This document shows, one piece after another, positions 1-9,150 of a stretch of DNA of 34,583 nucleotides. Origin of the DNA: Paludibacteraceae bacterium (GTDB taxonomy: Bacteria > Bacteroidota > Bacteroidia > Bacteroidales > Paludibacteraceae); assembly GCA_017961765.1 (NCBI GenBank), contig JAGCWQ010000042.1, forward strand, positions 1 through 34,583, read 5' to 3'. The position numbers were made by a program, and so were the translations under genes. The notes beneath the pieces are model-generated. The model had not been told where the DNA came from. It searched no databases and saw nothing but the letters and a program-made list of their open reading frames with translations. Numbering within the stretch: the stretch's first letter is position 1; each line of letters begins with the position of its first letter.

Positions 1-1378
1 ACCACAAATAAATTGTTTATCAGACACTACCATCACTATATCTGTTTTGTTAGCGGGCTATACGCCTGAGAAGGCGACTTCATCCGACGGAATAGTCGAA
101 AGCCTATTCCGGTTGGATGAAGTGCTTAGCCTGCAAGAAGGCGAGCGGATGGAATTACGGTTTGTTGCGCATGATACGATCGACGGAACGCATCACAGCG
201 ATACTTGTTCGTATTGGTTGGCAGTGGTAGCAGATAGTTTTCTTCGGGATTCATCGCGTTATGACTCGACATTCTATTATAAACCGATGATAGAGTGTGG
301 TCACGATACATCTGTTACGTTGTCCGCCTTGACGACTATTTATATACCATCAATAGCATCTTCTTTGGATGGTGTTGTGGATCCTCTGTTCCGTTGGGAA
401 GATTTGTATGCTTTGCAGGTGGGCGAACGTATGGAGCTTAGTTTTGTCGCTAGAGATACAATGGAGGGTGTTTCTTTTAGTGATACTTGTTCTTATTGGA
501 TCTCTGTGTTGGAAGATCCTTGGAATGACAAAGAGAATTTACTTTTATGTCAGAATGATACGATTGTTTATTTGGATCATGATCAATGTGAGTTAATATA
601 TGATGCTGTGTATCCAACTTGTTCTAATCCGAATTGGAAGGTGATTCTTAAAGAGGGATTGGATGGGGCTATGATGCGTCATGGTGAATCTCAATGGTAT
701 TCTTTCGTGGCAAAAGAGAATGGTAAGGCTGTTGCCTCTTGTTCTTATCGGGTCGAGGTGAAAGATACTATTACCTCCTATTTCGTGGAGTGTTCGGAGA
801 ATTTGTCGTTTATGGCATCCTCTGATACGGCCACCTTGAACATTATATTGGATTTGCCCGTCTTGGATAAGACTTGCAGAAAGGATACTCTATTGATGAC
901 TCTTTCGAATGAAGAGAGGGGCGATGTCCGAATCGATACAATCTCTATTAAGTCTGATCCTGATTGGTTGCCTCTTCCCTTAAATCCTGGAGCATATTCT
1001 GTCTATTGGCAGTTGTTGCATGGTGGACGGGTTGTTGACGAGTGTGAGTCTTCTATAGAAATTGGAGTGCGTACTATCGCAGGAATTTTCGTGAAGGATG
1101 TCCGTATTCACAACTATCTGTTAAGTCCTAATGGTGATGGGAAGAATGACTTTTTAGTGATAGATGAAATTTCCGAATTTCCTCGCAATGAATTGGTCGT
1201 TTATAATCAATGGGGAAGCGTGGTATTCCAAAAGAAAAATTATGACAATTCATGGAGTGGTAGAAGTAATTCTAATCGTATGCTTCAAAAGGGGTTGCTT
1301 CCAATAGGGACTTATTTTTATGTCTTGTTGGCAGATGGGAAGAAGGCCTATTCTGGGTATATCGAGTTGTTGTATTGA
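1..1378 (+). CDS. Type IX secreted surface protein with gliding-motility-type C-terminal domain (3' part)
   Basis: The reading frame is open to the left edge (codons start at base 2), so only the last 459 or so residues are present and the true start lies outside. Two clearly homologous blocks of about 95 residues occur in tandem; both carry a GERMEL..FVA.DT motif followed by SDTCSYW, and a third, more diverged block ends in SCSYRVEV. The last ~85 residues (LSPNGDGKNDFLVI, VYNQWGSVVF, W.G, GTYFYVL, Y.G.I.L) match the gliding-motility-associated C-terminal domain, the type B sorting signal of the type IX secretion system. The protein is therefore inferred to be exported across the outer membrane and held at the surface. 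The next gene is a PorP/SprF protein, the usual partner of type B cargo. The ligand or adhesion role is unknown. Confidence 0.85.
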   Translation, partial: PQINCLSDTTITISVLLAGYTPEKATSSDGIVESLFRLDEVLSLQEGERMELRFVAHDTIDGTHHSDTCSYWLAVVADSFLRDSSRYDSTFYYKPMIECGHDTSVTLSALTTIYIPSIASSLDGVVDPLFRWEDLYALQVGERMELSFVARDTMEGVSFSDTCSYWISVLEDPWNDKENLLLCQNDTIVYLDHDQCELIYDAVYPTCSNPNWKVILKEGLDGAMMRHGESQWYSFVAKENGKAVASCSYRVEVKDTITSYFVECSENLSFMASSDTATLNIILDLPVLDKTCRKDTLLMTLSNEERGDVRIDTISIKSDPDWLPLPLNPGAYSVYWQLLHGGRVVDECESSIEIGVRTIAGIFVKDVRIHNYLLSPNGDGKNDFLVIDEISEFPRNELVVYNQWGSVVFQKKNYDNSWSGRSNSNRMLQKGLLPIGTYFYVLLADGKKAYSGYIELLY

Positions 1379-1451
1379 GTTTTATATATCTGTTTGTTTC
1401 ATTCTAAATTAGGAGGGTCCAAGGATCTTCGTGATTTGATAATTTATTGAA

Positions 1452-2357
1452 ATGATTTTATCTCGAAGTGTGTTTGCTTTCGTTTTATGCATTTTCTCCG
1501 TTGGTGGAGTTCTTTCTCAACAAAAGAGTCAGTCGTGGATGTTCGTTTATGATCCGTTGATCTATAATGGTGCCTATGCTGGTGTGAACGACGAAGTCTC
1601 TTGTGCGATGCATCTGAATAAGCAGTGGGTGAATTTGGAGGGCAGTCCGCTCACTTTTGTCTTGGCGGGTTCTACTTTATGGAGTAATATGAATCTGGGA
1701 GTGGGGGCTTCGTTTTCCTATCAGAGTATGGGAATTAATGAGAGGAAAGAACTGGAATCCGAGTTGGCCTATCGTATAAGGTTTTCCGAGAGGAGAGTCT
1801 TGTCCATGTCTGTAGGTGGCAATTATTTGTGGAGTTGCTATAATGATTCGGAATTGGCTAATTCTGAAGGAGATGCAGTTATGGAGGATCTTCCGGAACA
1901 AAATTCGTTGTTTTCAGGGCAAGTGGCGTTTTGGTATGAATCCTTGTCGTGGAATGTGGCTATAAGTGCGAAAGGTTTAAGGAATAAGGCGCATTCTGAG
2001 GAGTTTGGGTCTATCTTGGTTCCTCATGGATTTTTGTCGGTTTCTAAGAGCTTTTTTTGTGCGAAGAATTATGTGTTGAAGTGGCAGTCAATCGTCATGG
2101 GGGCTGAGAATGCACCGTTGTCTTTCTTGTTGGAACCTAATTTGGATTACGACGGGCGTTGGAACTTTGGATTGTTGTATGAGATAGACCATTATGTTGG
2201 TGCCTTGTTCAAGGTGTTTGCGACGGAGCATTTTTATGTGAGTGGTGCTTATTCTTATGCGCTCAATAAATTGGCAAAAGCGGATGCCTCTTCTTCTTTT
2301 GAGTTGATGTTGGGATTCCGTCTCGCCAAGGCGGTTGAAAAAAGTGTATGGGACTAA
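1452..2357 (+). CDS. PorP/SprF family type IX secretion outer membrane protein
   Basis: 301 residues, beginning with a signal peptide (hydrophobic residues about 7-21, cleavage near LSQQ). The early PLIYNGAYAGV segment and the KQWVNLEGSP segment are hallmarks of PorP/SprF proteins (typically N.A.AG and R.QW...GAP). The rest alternates short aromatic strands and turns, as expected for an outer membrane beta-barrel. Family members bind the type B C-terminal domain of cargo during or after type IX secretion. It lies 73 bases after the cargo-type gene on the same strand, so the two are probably one transcription unit and a dedicated pair. The stop codon overlaps the end of the convergent sugar transferase gene by four bases. 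Confidence 0.85.
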   Translation: MILSRSVFAFVLCIFSVGGVLSQQKSQSWMFVYDPLIYNGAYAGVNDEVSCAMHLNKQWVNLEGSPLTFVLAGSTLWSNMNLGVGASFSYQSMGINERKELESELAYRIRFSERRVLSMSVGGNYLWSCYNDSELANSEGDAVMEDLPEQNSLFSGQVAFWYESLSWNVAISAKGLRNKAHSEEFGSILVPHGFLSVSKSFFCAKNYVLKWQSIVMGAENAPLSFLLEPNLDYDGRWNFGLLYEIDHYVGALFKVFATEHFYVSGAYSYALNKLAKADASSSFELMLGFRLAKAVEKSVWD

Positions 2358-3787
2358 ACTCCTTTGCCGGAGACGATGGTCTTGACGGTGTAGATTAAGA
2401 TCTTTACGTCAATCAGCAGGGAAATATTCTCAATATATAGGATGTCGTACTGCAACCGTTCGATCATCTTTTCTACATTGTCAGCATATCCGTATTTGAC
2501 CATTCCCCAAGAGGTGATTCCTGGTTTTACTTTGTGGATCAACGCATAGTGAGGTGCCTTTTGTAGGATTTGTTTGATGTAGAATTTCTGTTCTGGGCGT
2601 GGACCGACCAACGACATCTCCCCCTTGATGACATTGAAGAGTTGAGGCAGTTCGTCCAACCTGTATTTTCGCATGGTCTTTCCGATAGGGGTCACCCGAT
2701 CGTCGTTCGCATGGGTCAGTTCGTGGTCTTGTTCGGATTCTTGGCGTTCATACATCGTCCTAAATTTCAAGATGCGGAAGGGTTCTCCGTGGAGTCCGAT
2801 TCGTTCTTGGGTGAATAGGATTTTTCCTGGAGAGGAGAGCTTGACTTTGCATGCCAAGAACAAGAACAATGGGGAGGTTAGGATGATGCCGATGGCGGAG
2901 ATTAGAATGTCAAAAAGCCTTTTGACGTTTTGTTGCCACTCTGGCATCTTGTTTTCCAATATGTTTACGAAGGGAACTGCATATATGGCTGACTGACGGA
3001 TGCCACCGACCAAAAAGTCATAGAGATGGGGCGGAAAACTTATGCCGACATTGAACAGGTAAAGTTGGTTGATGATGCCGAAAAGGTCGCCTCTGTTTTC
3101 ACTGTCAATGGCGATGATGGTCTCTTCAATGCCTTTCTCTTTGATGATGCGTGGCAACTCATCCATGTCGCCCAATATCATGTCTGGGTCGATGATGTTG
3201 TCCGTATGTTCAGTGGTGATGAAGCCAATGACGTGGTTCCCAGTGGCTGGTTTGCAGTTCTTTAGCAATTCCCATGTCTTCTTCGCTTTCTCTCCAGAGC
3301 CAATAATTAGGGTGTTGAATCCCCATTTGTTGTTATGGATGTTGTAGGCCGTGATGCTTGTCAGAACACATCGAAACGTGTAAACGACCACGAAGTAGAT
3401 GGAAAAGAGCACGACGAAGGACAAATAGTAGTATTTGTAGGAGATGACGGGGTCGTCAATGAGCAGGATGAAGAAGAGAAGTAGCGACCCTCCGAATACG
3501 CTGATTAGCGTTTGAAAGAATTCCACCACCCGTGATTTTTGGAAAGGTGTGTTGTAGTAGCCCGATAGCCAAAAGATGAAGATCCAAAAGACGGGTACGC
3601 CGAATAGCAGTTTCCAAAAATTGTAGATGGGGGAGAATAACTGTATGTTTTGGATGAAAGTGGACTCTATCTCGATTCGTCTGAAAAGAAAGAAGAGGAA
3701 CCAGGCAAGGAGTGATGCCACGATGTCGAGGCAGATGTATTTCCTTGCTTGTCTCTCTTTTTTGCTCTTTTGATGAATGCTACTCAT
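2354..3787 (-). CDS. Exopolysaccharide polyprenyl glycosylphosphotransferase (WcaJ/WbaP type)
   Basis: 477 residues. The first ~130 residues hold four or five hydrophobic segments, then comes a soluble region with a Rossmann-like start (TLIIGSGEKAKKTWELL), and after a last membrane segment (near FDILISAIGIILTSPLFL) the bacterial sugar transferase domain with KFRTM, RKYRLDELPQLFNVI and SLVGPRPE. This family moves a sugar-1-phosphate from a nucleotide sugar to undecaprenyl phosphate, the first step of capsule, O-antigen or glycoprotein glycan assembly at the inner membrane. Length is normal. No other glycan genes are in the window, so it may be a stand-alone initiator of general protein O-glycosylation or capsule; the substrate sugar cannot be read from sequence. 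Confidence 0.88.
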   Translation of the reverse strand: MSSIHQKSKKERQARKYICLDIVASLLAWFLFFLFRRIEIESTFIQNIQLFSPIYNFWKLLFGVPVFWIFIFWLSGYYNTPFQKSRVVEFFQTLISVFGGSLLLFFILLIDDPVISYKYYYLSFVVLFSIYFVVVYTFRCVLTSITAYNIHNNKWGFNTLIIGSGEKAKKTWELLKNCKPATGNHVIGFITTEHTDNIIDPDMILGDMDELPRIIKEKGIEETIIAIDSENRGDLFGIINQLYLFNVGISFPPHLYDFLVGGIRQSAIYAVPFVNILENKMPEWQQNVKRLFDILISAIGIILTSPLFLFLACKVKLSSPGKILFTQERIGLHGEPFRILKFRTMYERQESEQDHELTHANDDRVTPIGKTMRKYRLDELPQLFNVIKGEMSLVGPRPEQKFYIKQILQKAPHYALIHKVKPGITSWGMVKYGYADNVEKMIERLQYDILYIENISLLIDVKILIYTVKTIVSGKGV

Positions 3788-3874
3788 TTGGTTTTTTCTT
3801 GTAAGAGAATAGATTCCATTGGTGAACCTACTCGTATCCCTAATAGGATAACGGAAGGGAGTGGGTTTGATTGT

Positions 3875-4450
3875 TTATTCCCGTATGATTTTTATCGTGC
3901 CGTCGGAGTCCACTTTGATGATGGATGACGGTTTTGCCTTTGTCTTGTCGTTCTGTCTATATTTGACGACGTAGTCAACTGATTGGAGAATCTCCTCGCT
4001 GATTTCGGAGAAATTGCTTGGCGAAGGTTCTCCGCTGATGTTGGCCGATGTGGAGACGATCGGCAATCGGAATTGGGTGCAGAGCTCTTTGGAAAAGGTC
4101 TCATTCGTGATGCGGATGCCGACGCTGCCGTCTTGGGCTATCAAGTTTTTCGCCATGTTTTTCCCTCCAGGATAGATGATGGTGAGAGGCTTGTCGCTGA
4201 GTTCGACCAGATCCCAAACAATGTTAGGGACATCTCCGACCAACCTTTCTACCTTTGCGGCAGAGTCGGTTAGGACCAACATGGATTTTGAGTCCTCCCT
4301 TTTCTTGATCTCGAAAATTTTTTTGACCGCTTCTTCATTGGTTGCGTCGCACCCTAATCCCCAAATTGTATCGGTAGGGTAGAGTATGATGCCTCCTGCC
4401 TTCATTGTTTTTATGGCGTTCTTTATGTCTTCTTTTATATTCTCTTCCAT
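3875..4450 (-). CDS. L-threonylcarbamoyladenylate synthase (Sua5/YciO/YrdC family)
   Basis: 191 residues forming a single YrdC-like domain: GGIILYPTDTIWGLGCDA near the N-terminus, KKIFEIKKREDSKSM in the middle and PIVSTSANISGEPSP near residue 135. This enzyme makes threonylcarbamoyl-AMP from threonine, bicarbonate and ATP, the first step of the t6A37 modification of tRNAs that read ANN codons. The C-terminal Sua5 domain of longer homologues is absent, as in short TsaC-type proteins. It follows uvrA after a 20-base gap, so it is probably translated from the same message. The start ATG at 4450 is the only good candidate. Confidence 0.88.
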   Translation of the reverse strand: MEENIKEDIKNAIKTMKAGGIILYPTDTIWGLGCDATNEEAVKKIFEIKKREDSKSMLVLTDSAAKVERLVGDVPNIVWDLVELSDKPLTIIYPGGKNMAKNLIAQDGSVGIRITNETFSKELCTQFRLPIVSTSANISGEPSPSNFSEISEEILQSVDYVVKYRQNDKTKAKPSSIIKVDSDGTIKIIRE

Positions 4451-4470
4451 ATCCGTATTTTATTATCGGT

Positions 4471-7275
4471 TTATAGATGTTCTTTTAGGAATCTTCCTGT
4501 ATGGGAATTTTCGCATTTGATTAACTCTTCCGGAGTGCCTGCGAAGACAAGGTTTCCTCCTGCCTCTCCTCCTTCTGGGCCGATGTCGATGATGTGGTCG
4601 GCACATTTGATGACTTCAAGGTTGTGCTCGATGATGATGACGGTGTGCCCCGATGCGATGAGGGCGTTGAATGCCTTCATGAGCGTCTTGATGTCGTGGA
4701 AGTGTAGTCCCGTTGTTGGCTCGTCGAATATGAAGATCATGGGTTCTGGTTTCTCCATGGCGAGGATGGCAGCCAATTTCACGCGTTGGCTTTCTCCTCC
4801 AGATAGCGTGTCGGACGATTGTCCCAGTTTCACGTAGCCCAACCCTACATCCTTCAGCGGTTGCAACCGTTTCACGATTTTCTTCTCTGTGCTTCCTGTC
4901 CCTTCCGAGAAGAACTCGACAGCTTGATTGACGGTCATCTCCAATACGTCGTAGATGTTGGCTCCTCGATAAGTGACTTCTAGAATCTCCTCTTTGAAAC
5001 GGTGTCCATGGCAGGATTCGCAAGTCAAGACGATGTCGGCCATGAACTGCATCTCTACGGTGATAGTTCCTTCTCCTTGACACTCCTCGCAACGCCCTTT
5101 ATCTACGTTGAAGGAGAAGTGGGCGGCCGTGTAGCCCATCTGTTTGGAGAGAGGTTGCTCTGCGAACAACTTTCTGATCTCGTCGTAGGCCTTGAGATAG
5201 GTGACAGGGTTGGAACGGGAGGATTTGCCAATCGGGTTTTGATCGACAAACTCAATATCTGTGACCAAATGGAAACTTCCGTTGATGTCTGCATAGAGTC
5301 CTGTCTTTTCTGCGATGCCACCCATCCGTTTCTTCATGGCTGAGTAGAATACGTCGCGCACAAGGGAGGATTTACCCGAACCGCTGACTCCTGTCACCAC
5401 GGTGATGACATTAAGAGGGAATTTGACGGTGATGCCTTTTAGGTTGTTTTGGCGCACGTCGGTTACCTCTATGTAGTTGTTCCATTTCCTTCTATAGGCT
5501 GGCGTTTCGATTTTGTCCTTACCTAACAGATAGTTGAACGTGTGGCTCTCTTGCGGAAGGTCTCCTCTTTTTAGAACCTCTTCGTTGATAGGACCTTGGT
5601 AAATCAGTTTTCCGCCCAATCTTCCTGCGTCTGGACCGATGTCAATCAGATAGTCTGCCGCCCGCATGATCTCTTCGTCGTGTTCTACCACCACCACCGT
5701 GTTGCCTAAGTCTCTCAGTTTTTGTAATACTTCGATGAGCAGGTGAGAGTCCCGTGGATGCAATCCGATGCTCGGCTCGTCGAGAATGTAGAGTGATCCG
5801 ACCAAGCTGCTTCCCAAGGAGGTGGCGAGGTTGATTCGTTGGCTCTCACCTCCTGAAAGGGTGGAGGACATACGGTTGAGTGTCAAGTAGCCGAGGCCTA
5901 CGTCTAATAGGAATTGGATGCGGCTCGTGATTTCCGTGATGAGTCGTTTCGCTATCTTCTGCTCGTGTTCGTCGAATTGGATTTCTTGGAAGAAAACCTT
6001 CAATTCGCTGATGGGGAGGACAACCAACTCTGTGATGGTCTTTCCTCCTATCCGGACATTCTCTGCCTCTTTCCTCAGTCTCGTGCCGTTGCAGAGAGGA
6101 CAGGTCGTCTTTCCTCGGAAACGGGAAAGCATGACCCTATATTGAATCTTGTATTGATTTTCTTGGACAAATTTGAAAAAGTCGTTTATGCCACTGAAGT
6201 AGCGGGTTCCGTTCCAAAGCATGGCCCGTTCCTCTTTCGTGAGTTGGTAGTAGGGCTTGTGTATTGGAAAATTCACTTGGTTGGCGTTGAAGATGATGGC
6301 TTGGAGCCATTCAGACATCTTTTCGCCGTGCCAGCAAGCGACGGCTCCTTCATAAACTGATAGTGATTTGTTGGGAACGACGAGGTCTTCGTCGATGCCG
6401 ATGACTTTCCCGTAGCCTTCACATTCGGGGCAAGCTCCGTATGGACTGTTGAAGCTGAACATCAATTCGTTAGGCTCGTCGAATAGAATGCCGTCGGCCT
6501 CGAATCGGTTGGAAAAGCGACGGCTTGTCGTCTCCTCTTTTCCGTAAATTTTCACGATGCAAGCCCCGTTCCCTTCTATGAATGCCGTCTCTACGGAGTC
6601 GGAAAGTCGTTTTTGCGTGTCTGGGTCGGATTCGATGGAGAAACGATCTACCACTAGTAGGATCTCGCTCTTTTGAATCTCCTCGTCGCTTTTCGCCAAG
6701 ATGTCTTCGATGCGGGAGAACTCTCCGTCCACTTCGACCCTTGCGAATCCTTGCATCTTCTGAACCTCCAACTGTTGCCGTTGGCTTCTTCCTTCGGGTG
6801 GAACCAGTTGGGTGAGTATGGCACCTTTGCTCTTCTCGGGTTGTGTGTAGATGTAATCTACCACATCGCTCACGTTGTATTTCTTGACTAAATTCCCAGA
6901 TATGGGGGAATAGGTCTTTCCGATGCGGGCGAAGAGAAGCTTGAGGTATTCGTATATTTCGGTTGAAGTGCCCACCGTAGAGCGGGGGTTCCTCGTGTTG
7001 ACTTTTTGTTCGATGGCGATGGCTGGCGGAATGCCTTTGATGTAGTCGGCTTCCGGTTTGCTCATTCTGCCTAAAAATTGACGGGCGTAGGCTGACAAAC
7101 TCTCTACGTAGCGGCGTTGGCCTTCTGCATAGAGCGTGTCGAAAGCGAGGGATGACTTACCCGATCCGGATAGTCCCGTGATGACCACCAATTTGTTCCT
7201 AGGAATGGTGATGTCGATGTCCTTCAGATTGTGGACATGCGCCCTTTTTATGATGATATTTCCTTGATCTGCCAT
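4471..7275 (-). CDS. uvrA: Excinuclease ABC subunit UvrA
   Basis: 934 residues, full length for UvrA, the damage-recognition ATPase of nucleotide excision repair that works as a dimer with UvrB. Two ABC ATPase halves are visible: Walker A motifs GLSGSGKSS (Lys40) and GVSGSGKSS (Lys635), two signature sequences LSGGESQR and two Walker B regions (LYILDEPSIGLH, IFIFDEPTTGLH). Zinc-binding cysteine pairs occur in the first half (CPLCNGTR) and the second half (CEECQGEG and CESCHGHRF). The gene lies between a histidine phosphatase and Sua5 on the same strand. A good promoter ends only seven bases before its ATG, so its own message may have almost no 5' leader. Confidence 0.97.
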   Translation of the reverse strand: MADQGNIIIKRAHVHNLKDIDITIPRNKLVVITGLSGSGKSSLAFDTLYAEGQRRYVESLSAYARQFLGRMSKPEADYIKGIPPAIAIEQKVNTRNPRSTVGTSTEIYEYLKLLFARIGKTYSPISGNLVKKYNVSDVVDYIYTQPEKSKGAILTQLVPPEGRSQRQQLEVQKMQGFARVEVDGEFSRIEDILAKSDEEIQKSEILLVVDRFSIESDPDTQKRLSDSVETAFIEGNGACIVKIYGKEETTSRRFSNRFEADGILFDEPNELMFSFNSPYGACPECEGYGKVIGIDEDLVVPNKSLSVYEGAVACWHGEKMSEWLQAIIFNANQVNFPIHKPYYQLTKEERAMLWNGTRYFSGINDFFKFVQENQYKIQYRVMLSRFRGKTTCPLCNGTRLRKEAENVRIGGKTITELVVLPISELKVFFQEIQFDEHEQKIAKRLITEITSRIQFLLDVGLGYLTLNRMSSTLSGGESQRINLATSLGSSLVGSLYILDEPSIGLHPRDSHLLIEVLQKLRDLGNTVVVVEHDEEIMRAADYLIDIGPDAGRLGGKLIYQGPINEEVLKRGDLPQESHTFNYLLGKDKIETPAYRRKWNNYIEVTDVRQNNLKGITVKFPLNVITVVTGVSGSGKSSLVRDVFYSAMKKRMGGIAEKTGLYADINGSFHLVTDIEFVDQNPIGKSSRSNPVTYLKAYDEIRKLFAEQPLSKQMGYTAAHFSFNVDKGRCEECQGEGTITVEMQFMADIVLTCESCHGHRFKEEILEVTYRGANIYDVLEMTVNQAVEFFSEGTGSTEKKIVKRLQPLKDVGLGYVKLGQSSDTLSGGESQRVKLAAILAMEKPEPMIFIFDEPTTGLHFHDIKTLMKAFNALIASGHTVIIIEHNLEVIKCADHIIDIGPEGGEAGGNLVFAGTPEELIKCENSHTGRFLKEHL

Positions 7276-7281
7276 ATACTT

Positions 7282-7313
7282 GCAAAGATACTACTCTTTG
7301 TTCTAATCGCAAA
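7282..7313 (-). promoter_or_regulatory. Bacteroidota-type promoter for uvrA
   Basis: Reading leftwards: TTTG (7313-7310), exactly 19 bases, then TATCTTTGC (7290-7282), a full match to the primary sigma factor consensus TTTG-N19-TAnnTTTGy of this phylum. The start codon of uvrA is at 7275, so transcription would begin within a few bases of the ATG. The box sits in the 47-base gap after the histidine phosphatase gene, so uvrA may be transcribed both from here and from upstream. Confidence 0.7.
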
Positions 7314-7322
7314 GAGGATGCC

Positions 7323-7949
7323 TTAGTCGTTTGGAATGAACTTGTAGTGGTCCGTGTCGTTCCAAAGCAGGATGCTCCACCTCCCGTCACGCTTCTCCAC
7401 GATGCTGAGGGCTGTGGATTGAGGGGATTGTGTGTAGTTGGTTATCTCGTCTATTCCTTGGTATTGGAAGTAGGATCGTAATGTTTTGAGAACGATGCCG
7501 TGGGTGACGATCAATACGGTTTTGCCGTTTTCCTCTTCGGCAATTCGTCCGATGGCTTTGCTGGCTCTCTCCCTCAGTTGGTAATAGGTCTCTCCGTCGT
7601 CTCGTCTGTAACACTCTGGGCGTTTCCAAAAATTCTCGGTCTGCTCGGGAAATTCTATTGCCACGTCGGACAGAAGTCTGCCTTGCCAAGGACCCAAGTA
7701 GAGTTCCATCAACCCTTCATCCGTCTTGATTTCAATGTCCCGCTCTCCTCTGATTAGTCGGGCGGTCTCCATCGCACGTCCCAACGGACTGGAATAGATG
7801 ACATCTATTTTCTCGTCGGCTAGCCTTTTGCCCAAAGCTTTGGCTTGCTCCCTGCCAAGGTCTGTCAGGTCGGAGTCGAGCTGTCCTTGCATCCGTTTCT
7901 CTACATTCCAGAACGTTTGTCCGTGTCTTGTCAGAAATAGTTTTACCAT
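7323..7949 (-). CDS. Histidine phosphatase family protein (phosphoglycerate mutase-like)
   Basis: 208 residues. The catalytic LTRHGQT motif (Arg8, His9, Gly10) lies at the N-terminus, followed by the family's usual DLTDLGREQA segment, YSSPLGRAMETA, the acid region EGLMELYLGPWQG and the second histidine in VTHGIVLKT. Enzymes of this family use a phosphohistidine intermediate; members act on phosphoglycerate, sugar phosphates or alpha-ribazole phosphate. No cobalamin genes are nearby, so the substrate is not assigned. It starts four bases after the M20 amidohydrolase stop, which implies translational coupling. Confidence 0.85.
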   Translation of the reverse strand: MVKLFLTRHGQTFWNVEKRMQGQLDSDLTDLGREQAKALGKRLADEKIDVIYSSPLGRAMETARLIRGERDIEIKTDEGLMELYLGPWQGRLLSDVAIEFPEQTENFWKRPECYRRDDGETYYQLRERASKAIGRIAEEENGKTVLIVTHGIVLKTLRSYFQYQGIDEITNYTQSPQSTALSIVEKRDGRWSILLWNDTDHYKFIPND

Positions 7950-7953
7950 GGGT

Positions 7954-9150
7954 CTATTTGTTGGGTTGTTCGCTGATGAATTGAATGGCGAGCCATGCCA
8001 TGGAGGCAGTGGAGGTGAGCAGAGCTTCTGGATCTACCACGAAAGTAGGGGCGTGCATTCCACCACATTGGAATCGTTTGCTGCCTATGCCCACACGGAA
8101 GAAAAGAGAGGGGTATTTCAGGGAGAAATAGCCGAAATCTTCGCCTGTCATTCTCTTTTCGAAGGTGGTGACGTTCTCTTCTCCGAGCAATTCTTTTGCA
8201 TATTGTTCGGCTCTTGTGTTCAGCGCCTCATCGTTTACGACGCTTGGATAGCCATAGTTGATTTCCACTTGGCAGGTACATCCGTATTCCGATACGGCTT
8301 TGTCTGCGATCTCAACAGCAAGGTCCAAAGCCTTCTTTCTCCATTCTTCGTCGAGCGTGCGGAGTGTTCCGTCCAATTTCACGGTCTCCGGGATGACGTT
8401 CATGATGCCGTTGGCGATGAACCGTCCGAAGGCGAGGATCGTCTCTCCTTTTACGGGGGCCAATTCGTTCGGGATGGCTTGTAGTTTCATCAGCAGGTTG
8501 GCGGCAGCGAGCACGGCGTTCTCGCTCTTTATCAAAGCAGCATGGCCGCCTTTCCCTTTTACGGTGATATGGAGTTCGTCCGTGGCGGCAGTGATGAGGC
8601 CGGGACGGAATCCGATTTTGCCCATCTCGATGGTTGGGATGACGTGTAGTCCTAAGATGACATCGGGCGGGAAGCCCTCGAATATGTTTTCTTGGAGCAT
8701 GGTGTTGGCTCCTCCGGGGTATCTTTCCTCTCCTGGTTGGAAGACGAAGAGGAAGGTGCCTTCCAATTCATCCTTCAGGGAGGCGAGGATTCTGGCCACG
8801 CCTAAAAGGGTGGAGGTGTGTGCATCATGTCCGCAAGCGTGCATCACGCCTTTGTTTTTCGATTTATAGGGGATGTCCACAGCTTCTTCCACGGGGAGGG
8901 CATCCATGTCGGCACGGATGGCCACGATTCTCCTTTTCGGATTTTTGCATCGGAGAACGCCCAACAAACCAGTACGGGCGTAGCCTTCCCGGAAAGGGAT
9001 GTCCAGCTCCATCAACTCTTTTCGGATGAATTTTGCGGTCTCCACTTCGTGGAATGCCAATTCTGGATATTGGTGCAAGTGCTTGAATATCTCTTGTGTA
9101 TGTTGGATGTCCTTTCGGGTCAGTTGCCAAATACGGTCTTTTGTAATCAT
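7954..9150 (-). CDS. M20 family metallo-amidohydrolase (hippurate hydrolase / aminoacylase-like)
   Basis: 398 residues from the ATG at 9150, chosen because an AGGA lies about six bases upstream in the leftward direction; a longer reading frame would need a TTG at 9171. Metal-binding motifs of the M20D group are present: ADMDALPVEE, MHACGHDAHTS, and QPGEERYPGGA with the catalytic Glu pair, and a C-terminal MTGEDFGYF. The dimerisation domain lies in the middle. Such enzymes remove acyl groups from N-acyl amino acids or related amides in the cytoplasm. The exact substrate is not predictable. It is the first gene of the run that continues through the phosphatase to uvrA. Confidence 0.88.
   Translation of the reverse strand: MITKDRIWQLTRKDIQHTQEIFKHLHQYPELAFHEVETAKFIRKELMELDIPFREGYARTGLLGVLRCKNPKRRIVAIRADMDALPVEEAVDIPYKSKNKGVMHACGHDAHTSTLLGVARILASLKDELEGTFLFVFQPGEERYPGGANTMLQENIFEGFPPDVILGLHVIPTIEMGKIGFRPGLITAATDELHITVKGKGGHAALIKSENAVLAAANLLMKLQAIPNELAPVKGETILAFGRFIANGIMNVIPETVKLDGTLRTLDEEWRKKALDLAVEIADKAVSEYGCTCQVEINYGYPSVVNDEALNTRAEQYAKELLGEENVTTFEKRMTGEDFGYFSLKYPSLFFRVGIGSKRFQCGGMHAPTFVVDPEALLTSTASMAWLAIQFISEQPNK

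Noticed and set aside
5914-6360. Long plus-strand frame opposite uvrA
   Set aside because: It is a shadow of the strongly biased uvrA codons and has no family motif; the same applies to other long frames opposite real genes, such as 11199-11900, 17850-18668 and 29101-30216.
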